In this document: one piece after another, positions 49,660-60,900 of the stretch
Position numbering within the stretch: position 1 is the first letter of the stretch
Layout of the letters: the number at the start of each line of letters is the position of its first letter
Assembly: GCA_003344405.1 (NCBI GenBank)
Contig: NOWV01000030.1
Location: forward strand, 1 to 64,000
Length of the DNA stretch: 64,000 nucleotides
Direction: 5' to 3'
From: Trichoplax sp. H2
Taxonomy: Eukaryota; Placozoa; Uniplacotomia; Trichoplacea
The notes under the pieces: model-generated
Database searches by the model: none
What the model was told of the DNA's origin: nothing
The model's input: the letters and a program-made list of their open reading frames with translations, nothing else
Program-made: the position numbers and the translations under genes

Positions 49660-52600
49660 AAAAGATTAGAAGAATGGAGAGATGCCGCTCGTCAAGGTGA
49701 TATCAATACTGTTGAAAACTTAATTAAGCAGGGGATGATGAAAGATGTCAATGAAGATGTAAGGAAACCAAAAAGTATCGCGATACGACGTAATATCATG
49801 CTATCTTATTCTCCTTATATTACTTAGAGTAGTGCACAAATTATTTTGCTGCAATCTGTAGTTAACAGTGCTATCACTTGCAAATATTAGCTACATCCAT
49901 TCGTATGGACACCAATCTAATGTTTCAATAAACCTATATTATATTTTAGCAAAATTAGGAATTGCTCATATTGTAACTACTGTGTTAAACGTATTTTAAT
50001 AGTAATTTCTTGCACTCTAGTTACACTTGTTCAAATTCATAGTATTAGAGACATCATTACTGATGTTGTATGACGTTGCTATTTGCTGTAAGATATATTT
50101 ATAGAAATCGTAATTATCTACCAACGATGACTTAATTTATTCTTCTCATTATAAATTTAAATTTAATCATTAAAATTTACCCTCATAACTTCCTGTAAAA
50201 TAAAACCTTCAATACGTACTAACAATTTAATAATTTCCCAATAGTATGTACTGCAGGGACTTTTTATTGCTTCACAAGAGGGCCATAAAGATATTGCTGG
50301 ATTACTTATCAACAACAATTGTCCTGTAAATGGTGTTGGTGAGGTAATTTTAAAATCAAACTAGCCTATTCATTAGTAGTCAATGGAAATATAGTATTGA
50401 ATCAACCGAAATGTGTAACCCTTACCTAATTAAACTGTCCCGTTAATTCGTTTCTAGCATCAGAAAACTGCAATTTTTCTTGCTGTAGAAGGAAACAAGA
50501 AAGATATGGTAGAATTTTTAATTGATCATGGAGCTTCTCTGAATCATCAAGATCAAGTAAGTCCATTACTATGTACTTGCACGCATAATATAATGAATCA
50601 ATGATGATTACAAAGTAAATCAAGTGAATTTATAGCACCTTAATTATTAATGCAGTAATACCAAGATCAAAATATCAAATCGTAGTATCTACTTCTTACT
50701 TATGTATTTTTGGATAGTAATTCATTGCTGCCTTTATTTGATAGAACTCGCATAACGTATTGATGCTTGCTGCTCGGCTCGGTTTTCAAGAAATGGTAGA
50801 CCTTTTAATACAAAAAGGTTGTCCCGTGGATTACAGAGACGTTGTAGGTTTAACACTGTAATAAGTGCTTTACAATCATACTGTAGACATTTTTGTACAT
50901 TCCCACAATGTCAGTAAGCTAGTACGTAGCTTAAACATGAACGATAGCGTATGCTCTAAGTGGCTACGGTGTTACAATATGTATAACTACTTATATACTC
51001 CTGTTTTATAAAATTTTTAATGCTAGGAGGGCAAAAGTGCGTTGATGCATGCTATTATTGTTGGTAACTGTGAAATTGCAATACTATTACTTAATCGAGG
51101 TTCCAAAGTAAACGCTACAGATTTGGTAAGGACATACATTTACAGTACTAAGATGGCTGTAACGAGTTATTCTGAATTAGGTCTATTCAATATACTGTAA
51201 ATGGTATACTTATTATGCTCCCCTCTTTTTGATGATTATACCAGAAAGGAACTAGTTGTTTACATTACGCTGTTATGCATCGTCGCACCGATATTATTCC
51301 CATTCTATTTCAGTTTAAAGCTTATAAAGATGCCACTGATAAGGTAATATAACAAGACATACATTTTTATCTTGGTTGAACACGCTAAAAAATGATAAAT
51401 TTCTCTTTTTTGACTGCTATACCAGCAAAATTCTAATGCATTAATGCACGCCATTAGTATGGGAGAAGTAGAGATAGTTAGAATGCTATTGGAATACAAA
51501 TGTAGCGTGGAAGCTGTTAAAAGAGTTAGTTCGAAGTGAATTGAGTTATATCAGAGTACTCGATCTCTAATTGGTATCTACTGTGGTTGTTTTTAGCACA
51601 AACTTTGGATTGCTCTGCACCAAGCCGCATGGGAAGCTGATGAAGATATTACCAAACTGTTACTCGAATTTGGCTCTGACCCTAATAGTACCAATAGCGT
51701 ATGTTAATATGCAGTGTTAATACCCCGAAGTTAGAAATTAATTTGTGCCAGCAATCGAATCATTTGCAGTTACAGCCTTGCGGTTACGGAATTAATGCTT
51801 TATATTTAACAAATTTCCTAAATCAATGATTGAAGCGTATGTTTTGATGATTTTAGGAAGGTATAACAGCGATTATCAGCGCTATTCAAGGCGCGAAACA
51901 TAAGTCTGTTCTGGATGCAGTTATCAGAGTTATTGGCGTTTTAGCTGGGTATGGCTGTAACGTTAATGCCGGCGATAAAGTAAGTTATTACTAAATAGCT
52001 AGCTATCGATAATCGCTCAGTATGTATACAGGATGACACATGAGATATTTAGTTGTATGCCCTTGAACTTTTATTAACTAATTGAGATTAATTACCGAAA
52101 AATTCTGTATACGCTAGTACAGTACAGTTGGGAAATTGTAGACTATTTCATAGGGCACCTACCAGCACTGTGTTATGACATTCCTACTGCAATGCATATT
52201 TACCATACACTTTACAAGTATTGTTTACGAGTTTGTCATTAATAATACACCATGAGTTGCTTGTCTTGTTATAAACATAGAATTTTTCCTTGCGTATAAT
52301 CAACTAATTTACAGCATTAGAAAATGCGTAACCAAATGTCATTTCCTGATTTTAGCGCTTTGGTGACTCGGCTATTATGTACGCAGCTCGGTTTGGCTTT
52401 CATGAAGTAATCGAAGCATTAGTACATCTTGGTGCCGATCCTAACTACCTAAACAAGGTTAATTGCTTAAATAAGTTAAAAAAGTGACAAAATTAATCAG
52501 CTTAATGCTAGTTTTTGTACTATAAAATTTAAATAGATTGAAAATTTTAGTATAAACTATTGGATATCACATCATAACTTTAATATTGTAGCGGTATTCT

Positions 52601-54814
52601 GTAGACATTTTCTAGTAGCCCTTGTATCTTGCCATGGTGACTAATTTATGCTACATAGTTAATCTTTAGGAATACTCTTAAAATTCGTGTAGGAAAAATA
52701 TCTTAAATTTGCCTGAAATTAGTAACTAAAATCTTAAATATTGATAATAAACTCTCTGTAATATCGAGGTTAATAATTTTTTCTACTTAGAATAATGAAA
52801 CGCCTGTAATAACCTGTATCAAACATTATTATGGATCTAAAAAAGCCCTTTATCTTCAATCTATTGAGACTTTGGCCAAAAGTGGAGCAATCCTAGACTA
52901 TTGTGCCGGAGTAAAAATTATTAATTTACTATCGACTAATGTTATACAGTACCTTTCTATAGATACTTGCTAATAAACTTGAAACAGTAAAGATGTTAGA
53001 GATTTTCGTAAATCTTATCTTAAAATGCCTGTACAGGTATCCATTTGTATAGCAATTCATGTCATTAACCTAGACTAAGGCATTCAAATTGTATAGGGAC
53101 AAACGCCACTATTGTATGCGACGCGCCTAGCAAGAGATGAATGTGTGAACAAACTACTAAGTCTGGGTGCGAATCCTCATATAACAGATGAGGTGAGCGT
53201 TCGCTACTTTTAATAATACACAAGATGTTATCAACCGTTTATTATTCATGTTTTGCTTTATTATATTCTACTGTCGTACCTTTTCTGTTAATACGTATGA
53301 TTGCTATAAAGTATTTTATCAATATATTTCTTAAATTGTATAGTTATAATATGAATTTCAATTTATTAGAATCAAGTGAATGCACTTATAGTAGCTACCC
53401 AGATTATTCCACGGAATCGTTTAGTTAGAGGCCATTACCAACGTATTTTGACTTACCTGCTTAAGACTGGCGTCAACGTTAATCATCAAGACGCGGTAAT
53501 TAATTGAATAATTATAGTTAACATTATCGTACTGTAATACTGTATACAGTAATATCGTGAAGATGTAGTGTATAGTACTGTGTAGGTATCACTGTCATAA
53601 CATTGATATAAATAGAAAGCAAGAAAAGTCTGTCTAACCAAAACAAGTTATCTCCTATACTAGGCTGGAAATACCGCTATTATATTTGCGGTAAAAAACG
53701 AGCAAGATCGGTACATTAAAGTTCTTCTTAATAACGGTGCAAATCCTTATATTACCAACAAGGTATCTATCCAAAATGAAATGGACTTATAACCTATGGG
53801 GATAGTAGTGTTATTAAAGACTGTATTTGATTAATCTAGGAAGGGATATCCGCATTGCAAATATGCGAAGCAGTTAAAGATTCATATATTAAAGAGCAAT
53901 TCCGGTACTTTCAAGAGATACGACGGGTAAAGTCACCAGAATTAGTAATGAAAATCTTTTTAGTTTTATCGTTAAATCATGTAGTATTAAAAAGTTTAAG
54001 ACGAACAGTCGTATAGGTATGTAAGATCCAGTTCAATATTTATTGCAGCAGTTTTGTAATGCTATTCATATTGCATTACGCTAAGCTAATTGCTCTATCC
54101 GTGGGAATAGTTATAATCTACTTTTTTGATACTTATGTTGATAACCCTCATATATCCAGTGGTTAGCTTTATCCTTACGGATTCTTTATAACCTTCTCAA
54201 GGAGGTCTACGAAGGAGCCGCAGTTAGCGATACCGTTGATGGGAATCCCAGTAATCTGTACCAGAATAATTCCCCTATAGAAAGCACAGATGATAACACG
54301 TCAACTGATGCTGCTAAGCCCATTAATCTACTCCCGAACAGTCCTTCTCTAGCAAGTACAGATGATAACAAGTCAACTGATGTTGCTAATTCCGTTAATC
54401 TACTCCCGAACAATCCTCCTGTAACAAGCACAGATAGTAACAAATCAACTGGTGAAACTGATGCGACAAAAGGTGCTAGCAATGATCGTATGATTGATCC
54501 TGCGATAACCCCAGCTGTATCAGATGACCAAAAGGAAACAAGTCTAGAAGTAGAGGCCCAAAAACGGTACGTCGTGATTGTAGCTGCTATAGTATGATAT
54601 GCAAGGTTTTCATTAACTGGCTATGACTCATTTTTTCAATGTTAGCTAATGGAATAAACATTGTCGATGTGTTCAATGTACTATATTTCCAGAAAGTCTT
54701 AAAATATTATTATCTAGCTAAGTATTCATAGACAATTATCTTTATTTCTTTCGTAGAGGGCAAGAAACTCACCAAAATGAGCAAAGGCGTTCGAAACGAT
54801 TAAGATTAAAGTGA
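49660..54814 (+). CDS. Ankyrin-repeat protein, 17 exons, about one repeat per exon; 5' end missing
   Basis: Exons: 49660-49758, 50257-50343, 50458-50556, 50745-50843, 51027-51125, 51245-51343, 51426-51524, 51597-51698, 51857-51979, 52356-52457, 52791-52910, 53097-53192, 53370-53495, 53664-53762, 53840-53926, 54202-54566 and 54757-54814. They encode 652 residues plus an unfound N-terminus. All introns are phase 0 except the last (phase 2). Exons 1-15 each carry about one ankyrin repeat, many exactly 99 nt; for example exon 3 ends LIDHGASLNHQDQ and exon 12 starts GQTPLLYA. Exon 16 is a polar tail with two 24-residue repeats beginning STDDN, plus a partial third. Exon 17 ends in a basic, nuclear-signal-like RRSKRLRLK. 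No kinase, SOCS or death domain is present. A solenoid scaffold, possibly nuclear; partner unknown. Confidence 0.9.
54283..54465 (+). repeat. Coding 72-bp tandem repeat in ankyrin gene exon 16
   Basis: Units at 54283-54354 and 54355-54426 encode STDDNTSTDAAKPINLLPN and STDDNKSTDVANSVNLLPN, each followed by a five-residue remainder. A partial third unit begins STDSNKST. Because the repeat length is a multiple of three, copy number can vary without breaking the frame. Confidence 0.9.
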
Positions 54815-56333
54815 TTACATGTTCTGATGGTTAAACTATTTACCATTTTTCAGACAAGTTCAGTCATGAACAAATTCCTGATTTCTAGCTGCCACTATAT
54901 TTCTAATTTGCCGAGAAACATTACTGTGCTTTTATATATTGTATAGTATACAAGAGAGAAAGTGTATAACCGAATTGTAAATGATGGTACTTGTATAAGT
55001 TATAATAATTATTATTATCTTCCTTTTACCAATACAGCCGTCACAAATGCGATGTATACGATAATACGCATTGGCAATGAAGGTACGTTAGTTAAGCCAA
55101 TGACGTGAATTTTATATCATGAAGACAACACTACCATTTTATCCCCAATCTAGTCCATAAATTATAAAATTTAGCTTTATTGACTTATTAATTATATATT
55201 CTATTCACTGTATGTTAGCAATCTTGCTATCATACTTACACCTTGACTCGAAGATATCTTTCGTGTAACATACAGTTTTTAATAATATTTTATTGAACCC
55301 ATCATTCGATCGACTGCAATTTTTAATAAAAATTTTTTTTAATTTAATAAAGTTGCACCTACTCTAAGGCTAGCAGATAATTTTATATTTGTATGTCACG
55401 TAAGCCGTAGTTGTAAGCTGTACTTATGAGTATACACTCAAAATGATCGACATACAGTAGTGATATTTGACATGTTAATATATGTTACACTATGACGGCA
55501 TAGCTCTTTCAAAGCGAATAGATAAGCTGGATACACTATAGTCTATTTATCGCCATCTTTTACAAGAGCACGTAGAAACGGCGTATATATTTCACGGTAT
55601 TCACCGTTGAGGCTTGGAACAAAGAGAGGACTACTAAGAAAGATAAGTACAAAGCTCGTTAGCAACTTATTAATGCATTTTTTGTAATATTTGAAGGCTT
55701 AATAACATTACTGATCAACTGGTAGGATATATGATGTTGATATATATAACGAAAGATATACTGTATGTAGACGATTGTATTATTCAAATCGGCATTATAA
55801 CAAACAACTGATGAATCATGTGTAAAAATGGGTTGTAACCTTAACGATAATAAGTTACCAAATTATCCTTAAACTTGCTAAAAAGTAGAGTTTACATTGT
55901 CTGCTAGGAATCAACGCTAATTTAATCCCCTTGGGATATCCGCTATTTTATACATTGTCTTTCAAGTTGGAGATGCTCTCCAACCGAGCCTATAGTGGAT
56001 AGCATCTTTTGATTGGTTTTAGAGTTATTACATGTTTTGTTCCTTTATTCTGTTATGACATCATCATTTTTATTCTTTAATCATCAAGACTCCATGCTAA
56101 GGCCAGACTGGGATTAAAAAAACTAGTTGATCAAGTATAAACTCTTATTAGAGTATAATCCTATTTTTTAATCTGACGCGCCTCTTTCCAACTGGATAGT
56201 TAACTCAATTTGGACTGTCTTGTTAAGGATGTATCGCTTATACTAGTTGTTGTAATCAATCCTTATTCAATAGCACTGTCTTGATTGGCTTTTCATCTCA
56301 TCCATTGGATAGTAAAAGAGAAAAAAATTAGCC
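54815..56333. other. Intergenic, no supported gene
   Basis: This is the 3' flank of the ankyrin gene and the upstream region of the next RNase III-like gene. I saw no repeats, RNA genes or coding-like frames. Confidence 0.65.
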
Positions 56334-56975
56334 ATGAATTTCTCTATGAATTTATCGATTTATCCATCAGTCATACCAAACGAAATTCGTGTCGATATTG
56401 AAAACATGCAGAAAAGACTTGGTTATCATATTAAAAATATCAATTTACTTCTTCAAGCTTTAACAAGGCAAAGTGCAATTCGCCAAGGTATACACTATGC
56501 TAGTAAAAGCAACAATCAACGATTGCAATGGGTAGGTAGTAATATGTTTCACAGTGGGATCGTTTATAAATTGTACGAAAAATACGCTAATAATAGTTAC
56601 ATTAGTACCGATTACTTAAACAAAGTAGCAATTAATATTACATCCAATATGGCGTTAGTTGCTGAAATTGGTAAACGAATTGGTTTAGCAAGTTGTGTCT
56701 TTCGTGGATCAGATGAGGAAATTATCACTTCAGAAATATTAGCTCATACATTTTTGGCCATCTTAGGCTCGATAACACTCGATGACGGCGGTCAAAAAGC
56801 AGTGCATGATGTTATTGAACGCCATTGGAAATGGTTTCTTGATAATCCTGAAGAGTCATTTAAAAGACGGCCCTCATCATTTCATACCCGTATGCCACCT
56901 CGTTCAGCGACTATGCCTTCACGACAAAGAATTCGTAGTTCTGATTTCCCAAATCATGGCACTGAAGTCTTATAG
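56334..56975 (+). CDS. RNase III-like protein without catalytic residues (213 aa)
   Basis: This is a single exon from ATG (MNFSMNLSIY). Residues of about 20-170 follow the RNase III fold: KRLGYHIKNINLLLQAL, then the signature helix, VYKLYEKY, AEIGKRIGL and a second helix ending LGSITLDDGG. The signature reads NQRLQWVGS where the family has NERLEFLGD, so ligands Glu and Asp are Gln65 and Ser69. The second helix reads LAHTFLAIL, replacing Asp and Glu by His138 and Leu141. All four metal ligands are lost, so it should not cut RNA. The basic C-terminal tail (RRPSSFHTRMPPR) could contact nucleic acid. No ankyrin or dsRNA-binding domain is present. Its fold resembles the domain at 36.1 kb more than a bacterial-type enzyme. 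A regulatory or dsRNA-binding pseudoenzyme is an inference. Confidence 0.87.
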   Translation: MNFSMNLSIYPSVIPNEIRVDIENMQKRLGYHIKNINLLLQALTRQSAIRQGIHYASKSNNQRLQWVGSNMFHSGIVYKLYEKYANNSYISTDYLNKVAINITSNMALVAEIGKRIGLASCVFRGSDEEIITSEILAHTFLAILGSITLDDGGQKAVHDVIERHWKWFLDNPEESFKRRPSSFHTRMPPRSATMPSRQRIRSSDFPNHGTEVL

Positions 56976-57913
56976 GTAAAAAAGAGACAAGGCTACTCAA
57001 AAGGGAAGCGATGATTTTATCCGCTTGTAAATCTAACATCACCTATTTAATCACTTTATTGGTTTATTTTTTGACTGTTGATTCAAGAGCTGTTAAATTG
57101 ATAGCTTAATCGATTGAAGCAATGATAGACTATTTCTTGGTTGATGCGCTTATCGAGAGCAATAATTATACTAGGCATAAAGTGATGTATGTCAATATAA
57201 TCGGCCGACAGTTATCAAGGATATACTACCATTAATTTATAATTCTATAATTTGTTTTCTATGTACTGACTTCATGATGTATAGCATAACAGCGAGTAAC
57301 CTTTTAACTGTAACCATGACAATATTACTACATACATTAATCATTATTTGGTAGTATCGATCATCATACTAGAATGATTTGACTAACAAAATAGAAAGGT
57401 TAGAGCAAATTGAACTAAATCTATCTCAACAGTTACAACATTGGTTTAACGCTATTGCCAGTGAGAGTGCTGTAAAAGTTATCGTGTAGCAGTGGATTAT
57501 AATTAGCAGTCTACCTTTCTATTTGTATCGAATTCTTTACGACACTATTATTTGTTACCTTGCATGGAGATATATTACAATAAAAGATAGAGTCAATAAA
57601 AGCAACGTTTATTGGATTAAAGTAATCCGAATTGTTATAAGCAACAGGTTACAGGATCTACTTGAAGTCAACAAGGTATACTAACCTATTTTAATAATAA
57701 TTATAATGAATAATAAAACTTCAATTGAGTGCGGTACATGATCTATTGGCTAGCAGGTACGATATCGATTAAAGATAGGCCATTAAATTATGAATTAGCT
57801 GATATCATTGCTATGAAAGGTTAGAATCATATCCTTTTACAACGGCATCTCTATATCCATTTTCAACAATCTGGTGGTTATTGATGGTATTGATGGAGAA
57901 AGTTGAACTAGTG
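56976..57913. other. Spacer between converging RNase III-like genes
   Basis: Apart from the interrupted frame at 57373-57684 there is nothing clear. A short frame near 57757-57825 (+) ends YELADIIAMKG with no start or motif. Confidence 0.5.
57373..57684 (+). pseudogene. Possible decayed gene fragment interrupted by TAG
   Basis: A 104-codon frame is interrupted by a single TAG at 57487-57489. Before the stop it reads NKIERLEQIELNLSQQLQ, which is coiled-coil-like. After it comes a hydrophobic segment (IIISSLPFYLYRILYDTII), then LLEVNK. It has no ATG, and I recognise no family. Its composition is less random than the flanks, but the evidence is thin. Confidence 0.25.
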
Positions 57914-60900
57914 TTAGCTTTCTTCATCAGTACTGTCCGAGTCGCGGTCGCTAAGATCATTTAGATCGAATTCCTCGGCAAGCTTTGGACAGAATCGATG
58001 CACCAAATCGACACCTGTTTCGTCATTAAAATTCCTTCTCTTCCATGATGCTCCATACTTTAGCAATAATTGAATTCGTTCCACTTTGTCCGAAAAGGAA
58101 AGGCCTTTCGTTCTTATCAACAGATGTATTGGTAGATCGCCTTTACTCGATTGGGTATGGTAGTTAACGTTGTTAATACCAAGGACAATTCCTTCGATAT
58201 CCTCCAGTGAACTAGTTTGACTACATAGACAACTGGGTAATTTGTTATGATCTGCCACAGGTAGTGGTTTCTTGCCTTTTCTCATAGGATTTACAAAATA
58301 CGATTCACGGTAGAACGTTCTACTCGTTGATTCCATATTTGTTTGATTCTGATTGATGGCGTTTCGTTTTGGCCTTTGCTTGTTTACTCTAGGCCATTTG
58401 TTCTTTCCACGTACTTTTGTTGAAGCTGCATTAGCATTATTTACATCGGTAGCATGCCATTTTGGATTAGAGCTCTTTTCCGCTGAATTGTTCATAACAT
58501 GATCATCATTCGTTGGCTCAACTTTAACCTTAATGGTGGTTAATTTGCTGACATTCGGTTTGGTTTCTTGGAAATGATTATTATGGTTATAAACAGTAGA
58601 AGAACTACCAGTAGTAGGTGCATCGACCTGAGTGTCAGTGGGTTCTAATTTTATAGTAGGCTTTGAACCAGCAAGCTTACCATACGATTGTTTTGACTGA
58701 TTGATATTTTCATTTCGATCACGTAAATCATCCGTTAGATCCCTTTTGACGCTTTCTTTACAATCTTCAACTTGTTCAATAAAGTCGCTTGAAATATTTC
58801 CTGCTAAATCTCTACCACTCTCTCCACAATTATTCCTCTTATCCCAGTCAGCACCATATTTTAATAAAAATCGCAAACGGTGTATTTTTTCCCTTTGGGA
58901 TAATGTACATGCTCTAATTAACGCCATGATTAAAGTATCGCCACGTCGATTAGGATAACGCCGATTGACATCAATACGACGCAATTTTAATGCTACTAGT
59001 CTGAGATTGCAATCGACGGTAATAATTTGTCGAAAAATCAATTTTAACGTTGTATCTTCATAGCCCAATTCTGTATGATTTTGTTCCATGTATCGTTTTT
59101 GATCTTTATGTGATTCTCTATCACGAAGTGCTGCTCGGAATGCTTGTCCATAACTTGATTCTTCAATCCATTGAACTAATTGTGGACAGAATTGGTATAA
59201 GACATCGATAGCACTAATGTTGCCGCTATCCGTAGCATTCCAATCAGCATTGCAATCTAATAATAACTGAATTCGTTTCCATTTATCTTTATCACTTAAG
59301 CTACTAGCCACCAGTACCTTAATTAAAGGCGTATAACCATTTACAGTTGAGTCAGGCTCGTTGATGCAAGAACTTTCACGTTGGATAATCGACTGTAAAA
59401 GTTCAAAGTCGATATTGGGCTGATCGATTGCATGATATAGATCAGGAATAACGGACGTGTTATTTCCTTGAGCTGGACGTTTTTCCTTGACACTAGCGCT
59501 TGATGATGATGCTACCTTACAAGATATCGATTCTAGTACACTTTTAATTTCATTTTTGAATAATTTCTCAATCACATTACCGACATATAACAAGCTACCA
59601 TCGCTATCTTTGTAGACTAGGCCAACCACAGCAAAGAGTAATCGATCGTAGGAGCTGCATTCACCATTATCCATTAATTCTGCCAAACCACTGCGTTTAC
59701 CAACCTAGTGAATAAATTTCGAATCATTTAACCATGATATCAATCGCCGAGAAAGCTTAAGGTAATCAAAATACTCATTCTTATGGGCATCCTAGATGAA
59801 AAAAGATGATTTGACTTCTATTTGTAGTGGCAAGCAATCTATTGAACATTCATTGTAAAACATTGCTAATGTAGGCGACTTTGCGCATTTTCTCTATGGG
59901 GTGATGTCAACAAGACCAAGCATAACTCTAGGTTAAAAGAAGAAATATTTCTTCCTAGTGCTTTCTACTGCTTCCGATAAAGTGGTTTAAAGTTAGCCTA
60001 CATTGGAGTATGTTTCCTGTCTGCATTCTTGTCAATGGGCCATTTGATCTCAGCAAAAGGAAATTCAAGATTGCTACTGTAGACGACGATTACTTTGCCT
60101 ATTTTTATCCATGGCCACTGGCCAAGCTTGACTCGACCCTAAAGGAATTGCATTTCTTATTTTTATTGCTTTTTACTGCTTATTCTATAATCATAATGTG
60201 AATTCAACGTAAACCTAGATTGTAGCCTATTTCCTGTCAGCATTCTTGTCTATTGGCTAATCATTCATATAATGATAATGAATGCATGAATCGAAGCAAA
60301 AGGAAATTGAAGATTGCTATTCTAGGCGCCCATTATTGTGTGCATTTCTAGAGGGGCTTTGAAAAGGGATTTTTGTTGAAAAGTCCATGGCCAAAGCATA
60401 TAACTCGACACTAAAGGGACTTATTTATTAATTTTTACTGCTGCTAATTCGATCATCATAAGGCGAGTTACAATTTAACCTAGATGGTAGCATGTTTCCT
60501 ATTGGCATTCTTGTGGCTAACAAATAATTCAATGGTAATGGATGAATTCATCAGAGCAAAAGGAAATTCAAGATTGCTCTTCTAGGCGCCCGACTATTTT
60601 GTCTATTTTTATAGGGGCTTTGAAGACAGCGCTAAAGCAATTATTTCTTACTATCGTTTTCCATTGCTGCCAATCATGGAGACTAAAGGTGAATTGAAAT
60701 TAAAGGCGTATTTGCATTCTTGTCGCCTACAAGTTTACTGGCAATAGATGCTTGCCTTCCATTTCATTAGCAATGGACATGGCAAAAAAGAACATGGAAG
60801 AGTGGCAGTTTTTTTAACCCGACTCCAGACTTGATCCAGTCTATCGTCTATTGACATTTACTGTTGCAACATGTAGGAAGCAAGCCTAGAGAATTATGTT

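Noticed and set aside
57914-59686. Independent 590-aa protein starting at a TTG codon at 59686
   Set aside because: The start codon is not ATG and falls inside the RNase III-like fold. The frame continues upstream to the splice acceptor.
59686-59791. In-frame TAG at 59705-59707 read as a nonsense mutation or readthrough stop in the minus-strand RNase III-ANK gene
   Set aside because: The AG of this TAG is a phase-0 acceptor, and the better-matching upstream half of the domain lies at 61340-61078 with a phase-0 donor, so no mutation or readthrough is needed.
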